From Candidatus Palauibacter rhopaloidicola (GTDB lineage Bacteria; Gemmatimonadota; Gemmatimonadetes; Palauibacterales; Palauibacteraceae), in contig JAPPGH010000062.1 in assembly GCA_026914155.1 (NCBI GenBank), positions 27,258 through 91,257 of the forward strand: 64,000 nt of DNA, written 5' to 3'. The notes under the pieces were generated by a model. That model was not told the DNA's origin. It was given only the letters and a program-made list of their open reading frames with translations, and ran no database searches. The position numbers were made by a program, and so were the translations under genes. The first letter of the stretch is position 1. Every line of letters begins with the position of its first letter. Shown one piece after another: positions 25,872-37,726 of this stretch.

Positions 25872-26666
25872 ATGGCACGGAAGGAGTCACCCCAATTGAA
25901 GGTCTTTCTCAGCTGGTCGGGGGCGGAGAGTCACGCCCTTGCGATGGTGCTCCACGAGTGGCTCCCGGGCGTACTTCCGTCCGTCGATCCATGGATGTCC
26001 TCGGAAGACATCGCGAAAGGCCAACGCTGGGCCGAGGACATGGGCGAGATCCTGGAGGACTCGGCGTATTGCATCGTTTGCGTGACGCCTGGCGTAGAGA
26101 GGGAGCCATGGGTCAACTTCGAGGCCGGGGCGGTTTCGAAGATCGTAAAAGGGTCGCGTGTGAGTCCTCTGCTCCTGGGCCTCTCGGTTGAAGACTTAAG
26201 CAACCTCCCGCTCGCGATGTTCCAGTGCACGACGTGCGACAAGGACGACGTGCTCAAGTTGCTGCGATCGATAGCCGCTGCCGGGGCCGCCGGCCGGGAT
26301 GCGAAGCGGATCGACGGGATGTTAGACAAGACGTGGGGCTGGTTCAGCGACCAAGTCGACCGCATTCCCGTGACCGCGTCGGTGCCTCCTACCTCGGAGG
26401 CGGACAAGAATGATGCGGTCGATGACGAGACGCTGGACCACGAAGAAGAGCAGATTCTCACGATCCTTGCGGCTCGATTCCCTGAACCCGTTTACGAGAG
26501 CGCCCTTGTCAGGGCAATACGTATCCCCCCCCTCCGCTTGCGCTATCACCTTGACCGACTCGAGAAGTCGAAACTGCTGGAGAATCCGTTCTTTGAAGAT
26601 GAGGGACTCTACGAGCTTACCGCGGCCGGTCGCCGGCTCGTTGTCGACCACGGATTGGACCCATGA
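25872..26666 (+). CDS. TIR-domain protein with C-terminal winged helix
   Basis: Residues 8-130 are a bacterial TIR domain: LKVFLSWSGAESHALAMVL (box 1, with SWSG), WMSSEDIAKGQRWAEDMGEIL, in which Glu55 is the best candidate for the NAD-cleaving glutamate, and CIVCVTPGVEREPWVNFEAGA. After an acidic linker (DDETLDHEEEQ), the last about 75 residues form a winged helix (VYESALVRAIRIPPLRLRYHLDRLEKSKLL, then GLYELTAAGRRLV), giving a DNA- or partner-binding tail. The ATG at 25872 has AAGG-type bases upstream and starts directly into the TIR strand. A membrane-protein gene follows within 40 bases. TIR proteins in defence islands usually deplete NAD or make signalling nucleotides on infection. Confidence 0.88.
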   Translation: MARKESPQLKVFLSWSGAESHALAMVLHEWLPGVLPSVDPWMSSEDIAKGQRWAEDMGEILEDSAYCIVCVTPGVEREPWVNFEAGAVSKIVKGSRVSPLLLGLSVEDLSNLPLAMFQCTTCDKDDVLKLLRSIAAAGAAGRDAKRIDGMLDKTWGWFSDQVDRIPVTASVPPTSEADKNDAVDDETLDHEEEQILTILAARFPEPVYESALVRAIRIPPLRLRYHLDRLEKSKLLENPFFEDEGLYELTAAGRRLVVDHGLDP

Positions 26667-26702
26667 TGCGAGTGATTCCGTTGAACCGAAAAACGAAGGT
26701 AG

Positions 26703-27548
26703 GTGACCCTTTTGGATAGCCCCATCATCGACCTCGCCGTAGCGTTGATCTTCATCTACGTGGTTCTGAGCCTTCTCGCATCGAGCGTTCAGGAGTGGAT
26801 CGCGAGTCTCTTCGGTCTTCGGGCCAGAAACCTCTATCAGGGTGTGCGCCGGCTGCTCGGCGCTCAGTATGCGCAAGAGGTCTACGAGCATCCGATGATA
26901 CGGAGACTGGCGAAGCAGGACAGGTGGCCGGTTCGAGAGCAGTCGGCGGAGGGAAGGCTTGGCAAGTTCGTTAGCCTGTGGCGCTGGCTGTTTCCGAAGG
27001 CGCCTTCCTACATCGATCACCGGACTCTCCGTGCAGTCCTGACCACGGTGGTGAAGGACAACGGGAATGGTGCTGCAGACGATGGGTCGGAGACAGCCGA
27101 GACCGATGACGTTCACCGAATCCTCAAGACAATCTGTCCAACGGGGGAGATCACGGATCCTGAAGCGATCCAGGCGTTCTCAGCGTGGTTCGACGAAGGA
27201 ATGACACGGGTGAGCGGCTGGTACAAGCGGAAGGCCAAGCTCTGGATCGTTGGCGTCGCGGCCGTCATCACGATTGGAACCGACGCCAGCACGATACATA
27301 TTGCCGAGAAAATCTGGATGGACGACGCGCTCCGGAGCGTTCTGACGGAGCAGGCTAGTGCCTTGGTTGAGAACGGCGCCACGGACGAGCAGCTGGAGTC
27401 CCATTTCTCGGGAGCCCTCGAGTCGCTCCCGATTGGGTGGCGCGGCGGTTTGCCGACGGACGGTACGGAATGGCTGAAATCGGGCGTCGGCTGGCTGATC
27501 ACGATCGCGGCATCAGCCTCGGCGCTCCCTTCTGGTTCGACCTCCTAG
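26703..27548 (+). CDS. Membrane protein next to TIR gene, C-terminus frameshifted
   Basis: The GTG at 26703 opens a 281-residue frame with a first transmembrane helix (IIDLAVALIFIYVVLSLLA), then SSVQEWIASLFGLRARNLYQGV, a soluble middle with acidic loop, and a second helix (LWIVGVAAVITIG). At the third helix (WLITIAAS) the frame becomes improbable and stops after LPSGSTS. The next frame continues sensibly as GISLGAPFWFDLLGKVAHLKG up to 27640. A single missing base near 27508 therefore cuts off the last about 45 residues. The gene sits 36 bases after the TIR gene and may be its membrane partner. The helix-3 loss may inactivate it, unless the frameshift is programmed or a sequencing error. Confidence 0.72.
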   Translation: MTLLDSPIIDLAVALIFIYVVLSLLASSVQEWIASLFGLRARNLYQGVRRLLGAQYAQEVYEHPMIRRLAKQDRWPVREQSAEGRLGKFVSLWRWLFPKAPSYIDHRTLRAVLTTVVKDNGNGAADDGSETAETDDVHRILKTICPTGEITDPEAIQAFSAWFDEGMTRVSGWYKRKAKLWIVGVAAVITIGTDASTIHIAEKIWMDDALRSVLTEQASALVENGATDEQLESHFSGALESLPIGWRGGLPTDGTEWLKSGVGWLITIAASASALPSGSTS

Positions 27549-27640
27549 GAAAGGTAGCGCATCTCAAGGGCTCCGGTCGTCAACGGAGTGATGAACAACC
27601 AGAGCTGACACCGCAGCCATCAAGCAGGCCGGAGCAGTGA
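27503..27640 (+). pseudogene. Out-of-frame C-terminal tail of the preceding membrane protein
   Basis: These codons encode the expected end of the third transmembrane helix (ISLGAPFWFDLLGKV), a basic turn (AHLKGSGRQR) and a polar Pro/Ser/Glu tail, in the frame one base off from the upstream part. Continuity of membrane topology across the junction is the evidence that both parts were one gene. Confidence 0.6.
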
Positions 27641-27769
27641 TGTAGTCCGACGTGTGATGCGTGTTTGGTCGACCGCTGCAGCCGTGCAGAAAAGGTCGGG
27701 CGATCTGTATGGTCGAGTAGGCCAAAACACAAACGGCAAAGGCCCATCGTATTCAGGAGGTGAAAACCC

Positions 27770-30361
27770 GTGGCGTTAGAGGAACGGATTGTCGCTTGGA
27801 GCATGGACCGGCCGGCATGGCAGCGGGAGGTCATGCTTAGGGTCGCGACCGGGGAAGTGTTTGCTGAGGAAGACTACGATGAGCTGGTTGACCGCATAGT
27901 GGCTCCCGTCCCGGGACCAACAGCAGTGTTCGGCTTGGAGCACTTGCCAAAGGCTACAGCCGAGGCCCCTCCCGTTCGCCTCGAGTCCATTACCGACACG
28001 GAACATGTGAATGCTCTCGCCTCCGAGGACCCCCTAGAGTTTGCCCAAGACGGTCTTACTATTGTCTACGGCGACAACGGGAGTGGCAAGTCTGGCTATG
28101 CACGGTTGCTGAAGCGCGTCACGCGGGCGCGCCATCAGGAAGAAGTCCTGTCGAACGTGTTCGAAGACACGGCGACGGATACGCCCACTGCCGAGCTTGA
28201 GGTTCGTGTCGGTGACGAACGAGAGTCAATCACGTGGCCTGAGGCAACGCGGCCGGAACTGCAGCGCATGCGCTTCTACGATGGCGCGTGTCGGGACGCC
28301 TATGTCGCCGCGGAATCGGACTTCCCATATCGGCCCTCGGCACTCCTCGTCATGGAAAGGCTCATTAGCGTGTGCGTGGAGGTGCGAAGGCGCATCGACA
28401 CCCGGCTCAACGAGAACTCCCGACTGGCAGTCCCGTTACCTGTCGTTACGGACGAGGTACGGGATACCGACGCAGGGGGATTCATAGAACGGCTTTCCGC
28501 CAACACGTCGCCAGAGGTGTTGGATGAATTGATTTCAAGATTTGATGACTCGACGGAGCTGATCGACGAACTCAAGAACGAAGAACACTTCCTGCGCACG
28601 GCGGACACGAGCAGCGAAAGGCGGAATCTTGCGCGCCAGGCCGAAAAGTTGGATGCGTTAAACGGCCACCTAAAAAGGCTCCATGATGTTTTCGGCGACG
28701 ACGAACTGGATGCCCTTCGGGAAAGCTGCATCGCTCTCTCCAACGTCCAAGAAGCTGCCGACCTGTTCGCTCAATCCCTTGAGGAGGAACTCATCCCCGG
28801 TGTTGGCAGCTCTCCTTGGAAGGTTCTTTGGGAATCCGCGCGGCGCTTCTCCGAGGGGCAAGCCTATCCCGAGCGCCCGTTCCCTGTCCTAGAAGAGGAC
28901 AGCCGATGTGTCCTGTGTCACCAAACGCTAGAGGATGAGGCGCGTGATCGATTCTCCAGATTCGAGAAGTTCGTCCGGGACGACACACAAATACGGCTCG
29001 ACGAAGCCCGCCGTTGGAACGCTGAACAGGTCGCGCACATCGGTAGCGTAGTCGTGTCACCTGACGTGATCACCAACAATCAGGAGGATCTCAGTACATC
29101 CCACGCGGACTTGATCGGGGACTACCGTGCGCTGTTGAGCAGGTATGAGCAAGCTCAAGTGCGGACGCTCGACACGCTCAAGGCTGGGCGCCCGGTCGCT
29201 CCGTTCGGCATCGAACCCACCGATATACAGAAACGCTTGACTGACGCGGCAACCGCAGCACGTGATCGCGCCGAAGGCCTCGCCGATCCGGCACAGGTTC
29301 GGCAACGGCTCGCGACAATCACCACGCACCGGAAGGAATTCGAGCTTCTGCAACAACTCAAGGCTTCGCGTGAGGTGATCGTTGCTGAACTTACGCGCTT
29401 AAGAGAGCGGGAAGCGCTCGAATCGGCCAAGACTGAAGCCGCGACGGGATCGATTACACGAAAGGTCTCGGAGCTATCTGAGGAGAGCGTTACGGATGTA
29501 GTCCGTGACACTTTCACCCGCGAAACCGACCGACTTCGGCTTGAACGAGTGACCATCACCCGCACTCGAGCGGACAGGGGGACATTGCTCCATAAGCCCA
29601 AGCTCGTACGGGCTCGTCAGAACGTGGAGTTACGACAAGTGTTTAGCGAAGGGGAGCGGACGGCACTTGGCCTCGCGGCATTCTTCACTGAAGCAGCTCT
29701 CGACGGGTCTCAGTCGGCCCTGATCTTAGATGATCCGGTCAACTCACTCGACCATATTCGTCGCGAACTAGTGGCCGCTCGTCTAGCAGCGTTCGCCGAG
29801 GATCGTCAAGTGATCATGTTCACGCACGATGTGGCTTTCGTCGCGGATCTGAAGAAGGCGGCCGGCCGAAAAGAGGTCTCGGTTACCGAACGGTCCGTGA
29901 CGAGAAGCCGCGCCAGCGGCCGGAAACCTGGTGCGTGTAGCGATACCCATCCGTGGAAAGCGAAGGACGTTCCTCAACGTTTGGGTGCGCTTCGAACCGA
30001 GTTGGCTCGAATCAAGAGAGAGGAGGGCTCGTGGGACGAGGCTACCTACGAGAAAGAAGTGGCCAATTGGGCAGGAGAGCTTTCGGAGACTTGGGAACGC
30101 ATCTTCAGTCAGGAGATCGTTGGGCAGATCCTTGCCGATGGAGGACTCGAGGTCCGCCCGCGGATGGTGAGGGTGATGGCGCGTTTCACCGATGCGGACG
30201 ATACCGAGTTCCAGGCTAGCTACAGTAAGGTGTCTCAGTGGGCGAAACGCCACGACAAGAGTCCGTTGGTGAATTATGTGGCTCCCGAGGTCGCCGACCT
30301 TGAGACAGAACTAGCCCTCGTGGATGCGTGGTTCAGACGCGTCAAACAATACAAAGGCTGA
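27770..30361 (+). CDS. SMC/RloC-like AAA ATPase with CxxC hook
   Basis: A GTG start with GGAGGTG upstream gives 863 residues. Walker A is GDNGSGKSGYARLL (Lys107), followed by an arm of coiled helices to a CVLCHQTL motif at residues 380-383, which looks like a zinc hook, then a second coiled arm (ITRKVSELSEESVTDV). The ABC signature FSEGERTALGL is at about 625 and Walker B ALILDDPVNSLDH at about 654, with a switch HDVAF. This is the AAA_13-type layout shared by RloC and PrrC, nuclease-ATPases linked with type I restriction systems. An obvious anticodon-nuclease active site is not visible in the last 180 residues. Its position one gene upstream of hsdMSR fits the RloC/PrrC context. Confidence 0.85.
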   Translation: MALEERIVAWSMDRPAWQREVMLRVATGEVFAEEDYDELVDRIVAPVPGPTAVFGLEHLPKATAEAPPVRLESITDTEHVNALASEDPLEFAQDGLTIVYGDNGSGKSGYARLLKRVTRARHQEEVLSNVFEDTATDTPTAELEVRVGDERESITWPEATRPELQRMRFYDGACRDAYVAAESDFPYRPSALLVMERLISVCVEVRRRIDTRLNENSRLAVPLPVVTDEVRDTDAGGFIERLSANTSPEVLDELISRFDDSTELIDELKNEEHFLRTADTSSERRNLARQAEKLDALNGHLKRLHDVFGDDELDALRESCIALSNVQEAADLFAQSLEEELIPGVGSSPWKVLWESARRFSEGQAYPERPFPVLEEDSRCVLCHQTLEDEARDRFSRFEKFVRDDTQIRLDEARRWNAEQVAHIGSVVVSPDVITNNQEDLSTSHADLIGDYRALLSRYEQAQVRTLDTLKAGRPVAPFGIEPTDIQKRLTDAATAARDRAEGLADPAQVRQRLATITTHRKEFELLQQLKASREVIVAELTRLREREALESAKTEAATGSITRKVSELSEESVTDVVRDTFTRETDRLRLERVTITRTRADRGTLLHKPKLVRARQNVELRQVFSEGERTALGLAAFFTEAALDGSQSALILDDPVNSLDHIRRELVAARLAAFAEDRQVIMFTHDVAFVADLKKAAGRKEVSVTERSVTRSRASGRKPGACSDTHPWKAKDVPQRLGALRTELARIKREEGSWDEATYEKEVANWAGELSETWERIFSQEIVGQILADGGLEVRPRMVRVMARFTDADDTEFQASYSKVSQWAKRHDKSPLVNYVAPEVADLETELALVDAWFRRVKQYKG

Positions 30362-30462
30362 TCGGCTACGCAACAACGATCTGGTCATTGTCATGAATGC
30401 GACCGCAGCGCGTTGCAGCTACGCGCTACTTCAAACGTTGTCACGAGTGATAGGAGCGCAAG

Positions 30463-30732
30463 ATGGGGATCCGAGCGAAACTGACTCACAAAGGCATTAG
30501 CGAGACACGAAGGCTTCTGACGAACGTGTGTTGTCTCCTTGAAGAGCCGGTAGCGGAGCTGCTTGAGAACGTCGAGACCATTGAAGCTGATGTCGGGACT
30601 GACGTGCCGTCGGAGTTTCAGTCTTTACTTGATCGATATCGAATGGCCGTCGACGCACTCCATGAGGCGCGGACCAAGACAATGAACATTTTGGCGGAAA
30701 CGGCAGGAGATAACGTTCTGGAAGATACGTGA
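30463..30732 (+). CDS. Small helical protein downstream of the SMC-like ATPase, unknown
   Basis: Eighty-nine residues with the pattern of a short antiparallel coiled coil: ISETRRLLTNVCCLLEEPVAELL, an acidic turn, then FQSLLDRYRMAVDALHEARTK. It starts about 100 bases after the ATPase gene in the same direction. Codon use resembles the ATPase gene more than the hsd operon. It could be a regulator or inhibitor of the ATPase, but only by position. No family recognised. Confidence 0.6.
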   Translation: MGIRAKLTHKGISETRRLLTNVCCLLEEPVAELLENVETIEADVGTDVPSEFQSLLDRYRMAVDALHEARTKTMNILAETAGDNVLEDT

Positions 30733-30780
30733 ACGTGTAGAATGCAGTGTGGGTAAGTAAGGTAGTCACCTGACACCCAG

Positions 30781-30925
30781 CCTCGCAGAGGCGGTGCTTT
30801 AGCTTCGGCCCTACGCTTTGTGAGCCGTGCTCCCCTAAAGGGTGGTAGGGGCCTCGGTCGCAGGGCCCGTCCGCGGCGAGGCGATGCGCCCCCCGGTTTT
30901 AGGGGGCTCTTGCCGTCGGCGCATC
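30781..30925. other. Cluster of consecutive inverted repeats upstream of hsdM (possible structured RNA)
   Basis: Four hairpin-forming repeats follow one another: CCTC-GCA-GAGG (30781-30791), CCCCT/AGGGG (30832-30836 with 30847-30851), GCCTCG/CGAGGC (30851-30856 with 30877-30882), and GATGCGCC/GGCGCATC (30883-30890 with 30918-30925), with a CCCCC/GGGGG pair inside the last. There is no open gene here. It could be a structured leader of the hsd transcript, a small RNA, or operator sites. Confidence 0.42.
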
Positions 30926-31022
30926 CGCTGCCGTACCTGCATCTGCCAGCGGGCGGCTAATGGGGGAAGCCGCCAGATGGAGGCACTCCGCTCTCGGATT
31001 CCAAGGAGGGAGAACCCGACAC

Positions 31023-33157
<2,135 letters not shown>

Positions 33158-33161
<4 letters not shown>

Positions 33162-34576
33162 TCGTTCCGCACTCGCCGGGCTCTCGCCGCAGCTTGGATC
33201 TTGGCGCGCTCGGTTTGTCTCGCGTGCCAGAGCACTGGGAGGTGCGGCGACTACGGACGATGCTCCATGGAGTCACGGAGCGAAACCGTCCGGAGCTTCC
33301 CCTTCTGTCCGTCGTGCGCGAGGAAGGTGTGATCCTTCGTAACGTGTCCGACAAGAGCCAGAATCGTAATTTCGTCCCAGATGACCTGTCGAATTACAAG
33401 GTGGTTCGGAAAGGTCAGTTTGCGATCAACAAGATGAAGGCGTGGCAGGGTTCGTATGGAGTCTCACGCCATGACGGGATCGTTAGTCCCGCGTACCACG
33501 TCTACGAGATCGCCGGAGTTGATAGCAGCTTCTTCCATGCAGCGATCCGGTCCCGCGCTTACGTGCCCTACTTCACTGCGGCTTCGGATGGCGTCCGGGT
33601 CGGGCAGTGGGATCTGTCCGCGACGAGAATGCGCGAGATCCCTTTCCTGGTCCCTTCTCGCTCCGAACAAGTTCACATCGTCCGCTTCCTCGACCACGCG
33701 GACCGGTGCCTCCGCCGCTACATCCGCGCCAAGGAAAGGTTGATCAGGTTGTTGGAGGAGCTGAGACAAGCTGTCGTCCACGAGGCCGTCACAGGCCAGA
33801 TCGATGTCCGAACCGGCCAACCGTATGGGGCCTACAAGGACTCCGGTGTGGGGAAGGTGCCGGAGCATTGGGACGTGCGGAGGCTGAAGCACTGGGTTGA
33901 GATCAATGGGCGCGTTTTGCCTGAGGACGCTGACCCGGATCATGCCTTCGACTATCTAGACATTGGGACCGTCACCACCGGTAGGCTCGCCAAGGATCCG
34001 GAGAGGATTCGATTCGGCAATGCTCCTTCTCGGGCAAGGCGCATCGTTAGGCGAGGCGATACGATCGTTTCGACCGTCCGGACTTACCTAAAGGCTGTGT
34101 GGCACGCTAGGGATCCTGTGCGGAATGGACTGATTGCATCGACTGGCTTCGCGGTGCTTTCGCCTCGGCAAGACGCAGTCCCCGAGTTCGTGAGCTACAC
34201 CTGTCAGAGCGACGTGTTCACCGACCGGGTTACGGCTGAGTCCGTTGGAATCGCCTATCCGGCGATTGCCGAAACAAGGTTCGGGGCCTTCGAAGTCTGC
34301 GTCCCCCCCCTACCCGAACAAGCTGCGATAGCCCGCTTCCTCGACGACGCTGTCGAACGGATCGCGGAGCACTGCGGGACGGTTAGGCGAGAGATCGAAT
34401 TGCTTTGGGAATACCGTACTCGCCTTATTGCTGATGTCGTTACGGGAAAGCTGGATGTTCGTGAGGCGACAACTGCAGTGCCAGAACTAGATAGTATCGC
34501 AGGCGAGAACATTGCAAACGATACGGAGGAGCTTGTCACGGATCCTGACCCGAACCTCCGGAGGTCCTACCCATGA
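33158..34576 (+). CDS. hsdS: Type I restriction-modification specificity subunit HsdS
   Basis: The 472-residue protein has the two-repeat HsdS layout: each half opens with a VPEHWxVRRLK segment (residues about 23 and 230), contains a target-recognition domain, and ends in a helical spacer after an LPPxxEQ-like segment (PSRSEQVHIVRFLD and PPLPEQAAIARFLDDAV). The two target-recognition domains differ, so a bipartite DNA site with two unlike halves is expected. A short acidic tail after KLDVRE is non-conserved. It overlaps hsdM (ATGA) and hsdR by 4 bases. The subunit positions HsdM and HsdR on DNA. Confidence 0.93.
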
Positions 34577-37500
34577 CCACCGATCTAACCGAACGCGGGC
34601 TGGAGCGCCTGATCTGTGAGACCCTCACGGGTGACTCCTGCGATCCGCCATCCGCACTAACCGTGGGGGAACCGTCCCTCGGATACGGCGGTGTTGGTTG
34701 GTCTCCGGGTAACCATCACGACTACGACCGAGAATACTGCGTCGACTTCGTTCAGCTCCGCGCCTTTCTCTACATCACGCAGCCCGAAGTCGCGACCGCC
34801 CTCCGGCTCACGGAAGACGGCCCCGCGCGCCGCAAGTTCCTCGCCCGCCTGCAAGGCGAGATCAACAAGCGCGGCACCATCGATGTCCTTCGCAACGGGA
34901 TCAAGCACGGCCCCAACGAGTTGGACCTCTTCTACGGCACCCCGTCGGAGGAGAACGTCAAGGCTAAGCAGCGCTTCGAGCAGAACCGCTTCACGGTCAC
35001 GCGTCAGCTTCGCTACAGCCGGGACGAGACCCAGCGCTCGCTGGATATCGGACTCTTCATCAACGGCCTCCCGGTGTTCACGTTCGAGCTCAAGAACCGC
35101 CTCACCAAGCAGACGGTCAGCGACGCCATGCGCCAGTACAGGCGGGACCGCAGTCCGCGGGAACCTCTGTTCCGGCTGGGGCGCTGCGTGGCGCATTTCG
35201 CGGTCGACGAAAACGAGATCCACTTCTGCGCCCACCTCAAGGGGAAGGGCTCCTGGTTCCTGCCGTTCAACCGCGGCTGGAACGACGGGGCGGGGAATCC
35301 GCCCAAACAACACGGGCTCGCGACGGACTACCTGTGGCGCCAGGTGCTGGCCCGCGAGAGCCTGACCAACGTCCTCGAGAACTACGCCCAGGTGCTGGAG
35401 TCGAAGGACCGGAAGACGGGGAGGAAGCAGCGCGTCCAGATCTGGCCGCGCTACCACCAGCTCGACGTCGTACGCCAATTGTTGGCCCACGCTGGCGAGC
35501 ACGGGGCGGGCAGCCGCTACCTGATCCAGCACTCGGCCGGCAGCGGCAAGAGTTTCTCCATCGCCTGGCTGGCGCACCAGATGATCCGGCTGGAGAAGGA
35601 CGGCGCGCCGGTCTTCGACTCGATCATCGTCGTCACTGACCGCCGCATCCTCGACCGGCAGATCCGCGACACGATCAAGAAGTACGCGCAGGTGAGTTCG
35701 ACGGTGGGGCACGCCGAGAGGTCCGGCGATCTGCGCACGTTCATCGAGCAGGGCAAGAAGATCATCATCTCGACGATCCAGAAGTTCCCCTACATCCTCG
35801 AAGAGATCGGCAACGAACAGCGCGGGCGCACCTTCGCAATCATCATCGACGAGGCCCATTCGAGCCAGGGGGGGAAGACCAGCGCGGCCATGGCGAGCGC
35901 GCTGGGCGAGGCGGGCGAAGCCGAGGAAGAGGAGACTTACGAAGACCAGATCAACCGCCTGATCGAGTCGCGGAAACTCCTCCCCAACGCCAGCTACTTC
36001 GCCTTCACCGCCACGCCCAAGAACAAGACGCTCGAGATCTTCGGCGAGCCGGATCCGCACAGCGACGGGACGGTCCGGCACCGCGCCTTCCACACCTACA
36101 GCATGAAGCAGGCGATCGAGGAGGGCTTCATCTTGGACGTGCTCCGGCACTACACGCCGGTCAAGAGCTATTACAAGCTCGCCAAGACGGTGGAGGACGA
36201 CCCGGAGTTCGATGTCCGGAGGGCTCGCAAGAAGCTCCGTCGCTACGTCGAGGGGCACGACCACGCGATCCGCCTCAAGGCCGAGATCATGGTCGACCAC
36301 TTTCACGAGCAGGTGCTGGCCCAGCACAAGATCGACGGCAAGGCGCGGGCGATGATCGTGACCAACGGGATCGAGCGCGCGATCCAGTACTTCCACGCCA
36401 TCCGCGACTACCTGGAGGAGCGGAAGAGCCGCTACGAAGCGATCGTCGCCTTCTCGGGCGAACACGAGTACGGCGGGAAGAAGATGAGCGAAGCCACGCT
36501 GAACGGTTTCCCACCGAGCAAGATCGCCGAGACGTTCCAGGAGGATCCGTACCGCTTCCTGATCTGCGCGGACAAGTTCCAGACCGGCTACGACGAGCCG
36601 CTGCTCCACACGATGTACGTCGACAAGACGCTCTCGGGGATCAAGGCGGTCCAGACCCTGTCGCGGCTCAACCGGTCGCACCCCAAGAAGCACGACGTGT
36701 TCGTGCTGGACTTCCTGAACGACACCGACACGATCACCGAGGCCTTCGCCGACTACTACCGCGCGACGATCCTGGCCGACGAGACGGACCCCAACAAGCT
36801 CCACGACCTCCAGGCGGATCTGGACGCTGCCCACGTGTACCGGCCGGAGCAGGTCACGGATTTCGTGAAGGGCTACCTGGACGGGGCGGACCGCGACCGA
36901 CTCGATCCCATCCTGGACCAGTGTGTCGCGGTGTACGTCGAGGACCTTGACGAAGACGAACAGGTCGCTTTCAAGAGCAAGGCCCGCGGGTTCGTGCGGA
37001 CCTACGGCTTCCTGTCTTCCATCCTCTCCTACAGCAACCCCGGCTGGGAGGAGCGCTCAATCTTCCTGAACTTCCTGATCCCGAAGCTGCCGGCGCCGGC
37101 GGAAGAGGACCTCTCGAAGGGCATCCTCGAGACGATCGACATGGACAGCTACCGCGTCGAGAAGAAGGCGATGCAGAAGATCATCCTCCCGGACGAGCAG
37201 GCGGAGATCGAGCCCGTGCCCGGAGTTGGGGAAGGCGGGCGCCCCGAGCCCGAGATCGACCGCCTGTCCCGAATCATCCACGAGTTCAACGACCTGTTCG
37301 GCGGAATTGAATGGGAGCACGCCGACCGAGTGCATCAGATGATCTTGGAGACGATTCCCGAACGCGTCGTGGAGGACGAGGCCTTCCAGCATGCGCGACG
37401 CAACTCGGACCGCGAAAACACACGCATCGAGCACGACAAGGCCCTCGATAGCGTGATGACCGCGATCTTGAAGGACGACGCTCAGCTGTTCAAGCAGTAC

Positions 37501-37578
37501 TCGGACAACATCGATTTCAAGCGCTGGCTGAGCGACACCGTATTCCGGCTGGCCTACGACGCAGCAGGGGCCCCGTAG
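34573..37578 (+). CDS. hsdR: Type I restriction endonuclease subunit HsdR
   Basis: The 1001-residue protein carries an N-terminal PD-(D/E)XK nuclease, with Asp158 in DIGLFINGLP and Glu172-x-Lys174 in FTFELKN. A superfamily 2 translocase follows, with Walker A HSAGSGKSFS (Lys326), DEAH box IIDEAHSSQGG (Asp426), and the helicase C-terminal motifs DKFQTGYDEP and QTLSRLNRSHP. Size and order are those of full-length HsdR. The ATG overlaps hsdS (ATGA), so the three subunits are made from one message. With HsdM and HsdS it cuts unmodified DNA away from the recognition site after ATP-driven translocation. No damage is visible. Confidence 0.95.
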   Translation: MTTDLTERGLERLICETLTGDSCDPPSALTVGEPSLGYGGVGWSPGNHHDYDREYCVDFVQLRAFLYITQPEVATALRLTEDGPARRKFLARLQGEINKRGTIDVLRNGIKHGPNELDLFYGTPSEENVKAKQRFEQNRFTVTRQLRYSRDETQRSLDIGLFINGLPVFTFELKNRLTKQTVSDAMRQYRRDRSPREPLFRLGRCVAHFAVDENEIHFCAHLKGKGSWFLPFNRGWNDGAGNPPKQHGLATDYLWRQVLARESLTNVLENYAQVLESKDRKTGRKQRVQIWPRYHQLDVVRQLLAHAGEHGAGSRYLIQHSAGSGKSFSIAWLAHQMIRLEKDGAPVFDSIIVVTDRRILDRQIRDTIKKYAQVSSTVGHAERSGDLRTFIEQGKKIIISTIQKFPYILEEIGNEQRGRTFAIIIDEAHSSQGGKTSAAMASALGEAGEAEEEETYEDQINRLIESRKLLPNASYFAFTATPKNKTLEIFGEPDPHSDGTVRHRAFHTYSMKQAIEEGFILDVLRHYTPVKSYYKLAKTVEDDPEFDVRRARKKLRRYVEGHDHAIRLKAEIMVDHFHEQVLAQHKIDGKARAMIVTNGIERAIQYFHAIRDYLEERKSRYEAIVAFSGEHEYGGKKMSEATLNGFPPSKIAETFQEDPYRFLICADKFQTGYDEPLLHTMYVDKTLSGIKAVQTLSRLNRSHPKKHDVFVLDFLNDTDTITEAFADYYRATILADETDPNKLHDLQADLDAAHVYRPEQVTDFVKGYLDGADRDRLDPILDQCVAVYVEDLDEDEQVAFKSKARGFVRTYGFLSSILSYSNPGWEERSIFLNFLIPKLPAPAEEDLSKGILETIDMDSYRVEKKAMQKIILPDEQAEIEPVPGVGEGGRPEPEIDRLSRIIHEFNDLFGGIEWEHADRVHQMILETIPERVVEDEAFQHARRNSDRENTRIEHDKALDSVMTAILKDDAQLFKQYSDNIDFKRWLSDTVFRLAYDAAGAP

Positions 37579-37726
37579 GAGGCCGCCCACTGGAACTGCA
37601 CGCGCGTGCTGATCGGCCCAAGGTGCCCTGATGGGACCGTGACGTGCTACCGTGCATCTCCCGAACCGTACTCATGAACGGCAATCGAATAGGCGTACGC
37701 TTCACTCAACCGGACGGAACCAACAA

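Noticed and set aside
34657..36834. 725-codon minus-strand frame opposite hsdR
   Set aside because: It lies wholly antisense to the HsdR nuclease-translocase motifs and is an artefact of high GC.
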